From: Bolinopsis microptera
Lineage: Eukaryota > Ctenophora > Tentaculata > Lobata > Bolinopsidae
DNA length: 64,000 bases
Direction of reading: 5' to 3'
NCBI RefSeq assembly: GCF_026151205.1
Contig: NC_087080.1
Coordinates: 7,171,096-7,235,095, forward strand
The notes beneath the pieces were generated by a model, which saw only the letters and a program-made list of their open reading frames with translations, had not been told where the DNA came from and did no database searches. A program made the translations under genes and the position numbers. Positions 58,601 to 64,000 of the stretch are shown piece by piece (position 1 is the first letter of the stretch; each line of letters opens with the position of its first letter).

Positions 58601-61041
58601 TAAAGCTCCTAGCTGCTACTACCGAGTTTGTTGGAGTAAGTCCGCGCTGTGAAAAAGTGTTTTTGTGGAATTAACGTGTTATTGCTTTGTTGTGGGGTGT
58701 TTGTGGGGTGTTTTTGCTGATGTTGGACTGATTATTTGTGCCGATATTTCACTGTGTTTTGCCGATAATATGCTTTCTGTCATTTTAAAAGTAGAAACTG
58801 GAGCTGCTCTGACTATGTTCCTTTTGTAAAGTTAGACTTTAGCTCTGACGAACAACCAACTATTTCTCAAATTTATTAGCTTTTTGCTCCTCTCCTACTA
58901 CCTATCTGTCCTATAAGTACTTATGTCTGGCAACTTTTTTCAGATTCAGATGATTTTGTGACCCACATGAACGCACGCAATGAGAAAGAGAACATTCTCA
59001 GTAACTTGGTCTCCCTGGATACGGGACTTTGCTCCGATCCAACAGGAACAAAATCACGCGAAGTTAACTTGGAAACTGAAAGTGATCGGGTGAAGGAGCA
59101 GAGAGATCTCAGGCTTCTCAAGGTTTTTTTATAGATAACTAAGTGGCTTGCCTCCTTGAACGAAAAATGGAAGTTTTTGTTGAAATTAGATATAAAACCG
59201 TCAACTTGAAGATATTTACCCTGAAACCATCTCTGCTTCAGGAACTCGAAGACGAGAATAAGACTAATGATATTGTAGATCGACTGTCGAGTCTGGTCCT
59301 GAACGACATTATCAGTTCCTACACGGATACCTTCACCCCACCTCCCCCTCCTTACGTCTCTACTAAGGTCAGTGAATCTGCGGGATTTCATTGAAGTAGA
59401 TACCTCAATCTAACATGCTATGTTGCCCCACTCCAACCGGCTACGTTGCCCCCATTCTAACTTGCTATGTTGTCCCACTCTAACATGCTATGTTGCCCCA
59501 CTCTAACATGCTATGTTGCCCCACTCTAACCTGCTATGTTGCCCCACTCTAATATGCTATGTTGTCCCACTCTAACATGCTATGTCGCCCCAGGTTGAGA
59601 TGAGAGTAGCCCACTCTACAGATGATGTACGGGACATTGCAGATCAAGCTGTCAACTACTTCGCTTCCTGTGTTAAATGTGGCAAGCCCATCGACCTTAA
59701 CAGTAAGTCCTAAAATAATTGTTAACGGCATTATTCCTTACCTGTTTCAGGTACTGTTGCAGTTGCAGAGAGATGATGAAGTTATTTAGAGTATTTTCGT
59801 GTCTTGATACTTTCATTATTTTCATGTAATTTTTGACGATATTATGATCGCATTTACCGTATACAGCCGCACTCACGCATCCCATCCCACACTCACTCTA
59901 TTTTCTAAAAGCTAGTTAATCAGTTTATAAGTAACACAGTAAATCCCCTCTCTAATTTATCCCCTCCCAGGAGAACCAGATTCTATCCCAGACTACGCGG
60001 ACCCAGTCTCATATCGAGCCTTCTGTAAGCTCCTTACTTGTCAGGCTCATGAGCTCTTCATGCAGGCAGCCACTCATTTTAACCTGCTCGGATCCCCCGT
60101 CAAACCTCCGCCCTGGATTCGGTAATCAATTATCATTATTTATTATTTAATTGTCAATGATACAAATTGGATATTATACAAGGGATCTTTGCGTTATGCA
60201 GTAACATTGAGGGACGTTTTATGATACAATAGAAAAGCCATTTTAAAGACACAAGAAGTAGAGTAGAGGATTAGAACTCCTTAAGATTTGACAATTTACT
60301 TTTATATACAAAAAAATTATCTCCTACCTTCTTCTCAGCAACTCTTATTTCAGAGATCAGATAAAGCCGCCTCAGCCGCCCTGGCTCCTTAAACACCGGC
60401 GAACTAAACCCCACACTTTAGAAAGTATTAAACCTATGATATGTGAGGAAGTGGTGGCTGTTACCAATACCCAGTTCTATTCTATCGAGGCAATTTTGTC
60501 TAAGGTACGTGGAATTCATGATTTATATAACTTTCCTTCTCTCTTGATTTTGAGGTCTGACCCTACCTTTTTTAGTTCTTTCGTCAATATTTTATTTGGT
60601 TTACTCCTAAGGTTTCTCCAGTTTCTGTAGTTGCATAACAGTTTTAATCGCCAGCTTTACACCTCCAAGCTTTTAAATAAATACATAACAAAAGTGTCCT
60701 ATTATAAAGTTGACAGATATTCACTTATTTAAGTGACCATTTTAAAATTTGTTTAGTAATATCTCTTGCAACATCACTATAACCAATCCTCTCCACAGGA
60801 GGTTGTACAGGGGGATGCGCTTTGGCAGGATTTCAACAAAGATGAAGTAGCCATGAAGTTCCGACTTGCAGATATCCTCCTGGTAAACCTCCTTCAAGAT
60901 ACCGTCAATTCCTTTAAACGTGTAGCCTCTAAACAGAACAAGCAGACCAGTTCGCCCAACCAGACCTTATTTGATAAAACAGATTTTCACGTTCCGACCC
61001 CTAGACAAAGGTTTTCCAGACAACGGACGTTAAGCTTTTGA
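52667..61041 (+). CDS. 14-exon gene: Ser/Thr/Pro-rich protein with conserved helical C-terminus (5' end missing)
   Basis: Fourteen exons join in phase: 52667-52816, 53488-53609, 53878-53941, 54100-54417, 54821-55370, 55562-55679, 55970-56065, 56294-56456, 58944-59122, 59242-59367, 59594-59702, 59971-60121, 60354-60504 and 60799-61041, at least 845 residues. The first exon has DYRGLVKVHKSKRKLPDLP; exons 2-3 are basic coiled coil (DVKKLEVKIRRQRQKVAAEF). Exons 4-5 are long, disordered and Ser/Thr/Pro-rich. Exons 6-9 are acidic. The C-terminal third is helical and rich in conserved-looking residues (DIVDRLSSLVLNDIISSYTD, YRAFCKLLTCQAHELFMQAA, VAMKFRLADILLVNLLQDTV). The general layout recalls large centrosomal proteins such as CEP350 or Moonraker, but I cannot confirm homology. 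At least one 5' exon is missing. Four introns contain minisatellites or X-box repeats. Confidence 0.75.
54418..54610 (+). repeat. 29-bp minisatellite that repeats a splice donor
   Basis: The unit GTAAGTAGATATCAGTATACAAACACTAG is tandemly repeated about 6.5 times, starting exactly at the donor of exon 4 (54417/54418). The exon ends ACAAACACTAG, and this string recurs in every unit directly before a new GTAAGTAG. The array therefore holds about seven copies of exon-end plus donor. Confidence 0.9.
54637..54685 (+). repeat. 15-bp tandem repeat GTGTAGTGAAGTATCG, about 3 copies
   Basis: A short direct repeat follows the donor-containing array in the same intron. It is non-coding, and its relation to the 29-bp array is not clear. 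Confidence 0.75.
56165..56280 (+). repeat. TTTCACTATCACACTG repeat leading to the exon 8 acceptor
   Basis: About seven copies of a 15-17 bp unit (TTTCACTATCACACTG with variants) end 13 bases before the acceptor of exon 8 (56294). The units are pyrimidine-rich on the transcribed strand and so extend the tract preceding the acceptor. Confidence 0.75.
58225..58365 (+). repeat. 29-bp repeat with X-box-like palindrome in intron 8
   Basis: Three to four copies of a unit containing CAACCATTTTGGTTTTACTG and TTTCCTAGG are present. GTTTCCTAGGCAAC occurs at 58301-58314 and 58330-58343, with a variant (GTTCCTAGGCTAC) at about 58273. It is a near-palindrome similar to RFX X-box sites but with TA rather than AT in the centre. 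Confidence 0.6.
59405..59593 (+). repeat. 24-bp minisatellite ending in the exon 11 acceptor
   Basis: Seven or eight copies of CTAACATGCTATGTTGCCCCACT fill the intron. The last one is TGCTATGTCGCCCCAG, whose AG is the acceptor of exon 11 (59594). The acceptor therefore appears to be a modified repeat unit. CTAAC in each unit is branch-point-like. Confidence 0.85.
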
Positions 61042-62703
61042 AATTATTATTTATCCGTTTACACAAAGTTAAATTATTATTGGCTCAGATTTTCAGTTGT
61101 CCGAGAGATTAGTCAGAAAGCACATATTTCCAGAATTCTGTTTTTTGTTGGCCGATTTATTTTTATAATTTCAGTCCTGCGTTTTAATTAATAATAATGA
61201 TTTTATCCAACGCGAAATAATTATGATGTTTTAACGTGTTGACGGATCAGCTGCAGAGCTTCTTTATTTAGCTAATTATTTATATTCTATTTTTATTGAC
61301 TGTTATTTGAAATTGCCGTTTTTAAAACGATTGTTTTGATTCTCAAGATCCCATTTTTACGTATGGTAGGACAAATACTTACCGTTACTATATTATATTG
61401 TTCGCCATCACTGATTACGAACCAAAACCGTGATCTGGGTAGAGATCAAATTTTCGAGCAGTTACTGCCAAATAAATATTAAGGTGATATCAATCAACGG
61501 TAGCACTAGCAAGTACAGACTTTTGACCCCCAGCTCCAGGTTGGAGGTTCATCTGCCTTCATTCGACATACTTAATTTCTAACAGCATGAAAAATTGCCA
61601 CATCACTCAAAACTTAACAACACAAATATGACGCGATCATTCTACTGGTTACAATTGTATGCGAGAGACTGCCTCTTCGGGTGCTACAGTGTACGCGTAT
61701 CGAGCTAGTGACAGCCTAGCGGGAGGGTTGATCCGTGTACCATCATCTTAACGCTGAGCCCAAGGGTCAGGATCCACCGCGCGTTCAGGATCCATCATTG
61801 GTCATGCTATAAATATCTATGTTAAAAATGCATGCCAAATAATGAAATTGCAAAAATGTAAAACATTAGCAGTTATAGAATGCAGGATAAGAGATATCGT
61901 AGCGAAGATAATCCGTAATCGTGGAGAGCTGATTGAGAGTCTGCATGATATGAATATAATGGGCAAATTGTTCAACTTTATTATCAGGGCCCTAACGCGC
62001 GGCGTCTTGAAATCACGTGCGCGCGCGGAAAATAAGATCCTTTGTATATGTAAAGCTCCTAGCGGCGGATGTAACATGAAGCTCAAGCCATGAAGTGATG
62101 CGATTCACCCCACTTTTGGGGTTGCTTCATGGTTGTGTGTTGCGTCAGCCGTCAACCCCCGGACTCCGGAGATAATTTTTGTCGTGTTTCAACATCCACC
62201 GATCTCATGATTTTACTTCTGACCACACTCATGATAAACTAATTGATTCGAGAACAGCCGATTTTAATGATTCTTGGTTGTTATCACCTTCAAGACTGCA
62301 GTCATGGCGCCCATGGCAGAGAATGATTAATTCCAATCACGTACGTGAAGCAGAGGTACTACATTTCTTTTGATACAGAAAGATGATGCGACTATCGAAT
62401 TAGACACGTCATTAGCAGGAGTTCTTAAAGTCAACAACGTGACCGATATTATGGACTGCTAAAAATAATAAATCCAGTGTTTTTGGTCTCAATAATGTTA
62501 CAAATGGCACATTTGTGTGACTTAATCAGCCATGGCTGCATAATAAGCATTTTTGGTCTGAAATGTAGTTGATTAGGTCAATCTAACAATTCCAAATTCA
62601 AAACAGCGTTCAAATAGTGTTCAGTATAAGTTTGCCCAGTAAAAATGTGACAAAATTAACTTTTCTTTTTTTCTTAACAGTATTAATTATATGTGTTGAA
62701 ATT
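61042..62703. other. 3' flank of the 14-exon gene, no supported gene
   Basis: About 1.7 kb of mostly AT-rich sequence. A plus-strand frame at 61842-62093 (83 codons) has no recognisable domain. Nothing indicates an RNA gene. Confidence 0.45.
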
Positions 62704-63320
62704 CAGGCACGTAGCCAGGGGGGGGGGCTAGGGGGGCGGCAGCCCCCCCCCGGAAAAAATCGAACCCCAGAAAAAAGATAAGCCCCCTAGTCCCCATGGT
62801 CGCCTGGTAACTGGGCTGTGTTTATGACTGCAGTCAGTCAAAGATTTGAACTGTGGATTAGTAAATATATGTCATTAAATCCAAGCAAACATTCTAGAAG
62901 ACTTCTATAATTCTATAATTATAGTCAATAGTGTCCCCTAGACCGTAGGAAATGTAAAAATCTTAAGACGATGAGGCCTGAGTAAGTCGTAAATTCTGAT
63001 TGGAGAATGCAGATTGCTGTTGTGAAGTTACCAAATTTACGTGAGTACTTGATTCTTTTCAATCCCAGTTTATTGCTGTCCTACAAATTTCTTTAATGCC
63101 AAATGTCGTCTAAAACACCCTGTTTCGCAAAAAATTTCCGGGGGACTGCGCCCCCCTAGCCCCCGCCAAGGGGCTCCGCCCCTGGACCCCGCTGGGGGCT
63201 GCGCCCCCAGACCCCTGCCACAGCTTGCTCGCTTCGCTCGCTGCGCAGCTTGATTGGACGCGTCGGCTCGCTTCGCTCGCCGACAGCCCCCCTCAAAGAA
63301 AAATCCTGGCTACGTCCCTG
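62704..63320. mobile_element. Non-autonomous hAT-type element (617 bp) with TIRs and 8-bp target duplication
   Basis: The ends CAGGCACGTAGCCAGG and CCTGGCTACGTCCCTG are 16-bp inverted repeats with one mismatch. The identical 8-bp sequence TTGAAATT flanks both sides (62696-62703 and 63321-63328). G- and C-rich tracts (GGGGGGGCTAGGGGGG near the left end, CTCGCTTCGCTCGC near the right) fill the termini. There is no transposase. The termini differ from those at 19908, so it is a different hAT family. Confidence 0.88.
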
Positions 63321-64000
63321 TTGAAATTGGCATTGGCTGTTATATTCCATGTATTCATCAATTAAAAAACTGATGATGTGAGCATTTCGAAAAATTATGG
63401 ACGCTATCTTTTTGAATTATGCAGATTTGACTCCATGGTTGAAGCAGAACATGTGGGCATGTTCATTTGAAGTTGAGGATAAAACTTGTTACCCTATTAA
63501 AAGGCACAGTTTAGTTAACATCGTCATACTAAAAGGAAACAAACCCTTGATGGTTAGGATAATCGTCTCATCCTTTAGGTAAACTTTGTCACAAAACAAT
63601 ATCTTAATCAGGTGAAAAGATATCGCCAAAATCCGGCCGGCAGTGAGACGTAAACTTTGTCACACTACAAACATGTCACAGAGTTAACGTGGACCTCTTG
63701 CTGCAGCATACGCACCAAATTTGAAAGCTTTTGCCCAAAATTCGATCAAATTTCGATATTTTTGAATGAGACTAACTTAATGTGAAAGTATATAACTCAA
63801 TAACTGTTGAATAGTGGTAACTAAGTAAAAAGACCTGCATGAACAAAATTAAAATTGAAATAACTCAGGAAAATCAGATTCTATTAATGATCTTTATTCT
63901 AATTTCAATGTAGTTTCGAACACTAAGCATTCAACTCTTAAACTATGATCGTTATGATCACAGATGTCCGATCATTCTATATCTATCATATCTTAGTAGA
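63321..64000. other. Right edge, no supported gene
   Basis: AT-rich sequence without a credible exon. A 61-codon plus frame at 63397-63582 lacks a domain. The motif GTAAACTTTGTCACA occurs twice within 80 bases (about 63580 and 63650), a small direct repeat. Confidence 0.4.

Noticed and set aside
61842-62093. 83-codon plus frame (MKLQKCKTLAV...)
   Set aside because: The opposite strand is equally open (61817-62086), there is no recognised motif, and it may be old transposon debris.
63366-63395. Possible hammerhead ribozyme (CTGATGA followed by GAAA)
   Set aside because: The sequence between the two core elements does not form a proper stem II directly joined to GAAA, and flanking stems I and III are not evident.
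1-64000. CRISPR arrays, prokaryotic operons, tRNA or rRNA genes
   Set aside because: Spliced animal genes dominate. The tandem repeats lack unique spacers of regular length, and no cloverleaf or rRNA block was seen.

Overview
This window is metazoan nuclear DNA. Its genes are split by many GT-AG introns of about 150 bp to 3 kb. It carries non-LTR retrotransposon and hAT remnants, many minisatellites, and animal-type families: class A GPCRs, an LDLa/relaxin-receptor-like GPCR, the ciliary coiled-coil protein CFAP184/CCDC96 and a Rho-like GTPase. The repeat type at the front of the large receptor (CDPDG...CCS...CG.T..C.C..C.DY) and the retrotransposon families suggest an early-branching or other invertebrate such as a cnidarian or placozoan, but the species cannot be fixed from sequence alone. 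Most real genes were found by joining exons by hand. Every join in the five main spliced models keeps phase.

Layout, left half. Two tandem intronless class A GPCRs (1262-4108, +) are followed by a zinc-metallopeptidase-like terminal exon (4471-4829, -) and a single-pass membrane protein whose cytoplasmic tail is a 14-residue repeat (5420-6412, -). Next come a ~300-bp tandem array with RFX-type X-box palindromes and CACGTG sites (8370-9170) and a small cationic cysteine-rich secreted protein (10263-10541, +). Then follow a partial, degenerate Rho-like GTPase (11455-12252, -) and the nine-exon CFAP184 gene (13379-19219, -). Inside CFAP184 intron 5, on the opposite strand, lies a six-exon gene made of 39-51 bp micro-exons (15539-17002, +). 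It encodes a signal peptide followed by repeats of an IGHGFSLL-like module. This is the most novel item in the window. From 19.8 to 25.7 kb there are transposon remnants and interleaved inverted repeats.

Middle. From about 25.74 to 38.71 kb the sequence changes abruptly to homopolymer-smeared text with no coherent genes, most likely a low-quality consensus. A C/G-rich minisatellite (34.3-35.46 kb) and the edge of a retrotransposon endonuclease can still be read.

Right half. A cluster of X-box-like motifs (38.74-39.01 kb) precedes a small three-exon gene (39119-39894, +). A ~1325-residue LDLa-containing GPCR gene occupies 41931-51418 (-) in six exons. Its introns have received a broken retrotransposon with a restriction-like endonuclease and a second reverse transcriptase fragment. 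Head to head with it is a 14-exon gene (52667-61041, +) for a Ser/Thr/Pro-rich protein with a conserved helical C-terminus, possibly centrosomal. The window ends with a 617-bp hAT-type non-autonomous element (62704-63320).

A recurring theme is that minisatellites sit directly against splice sites and have multiplied a donor, a branch-point-like motif or the tract leading to an acceptor. Elsewhere they have expanded a coding tail and X-box palindromes.
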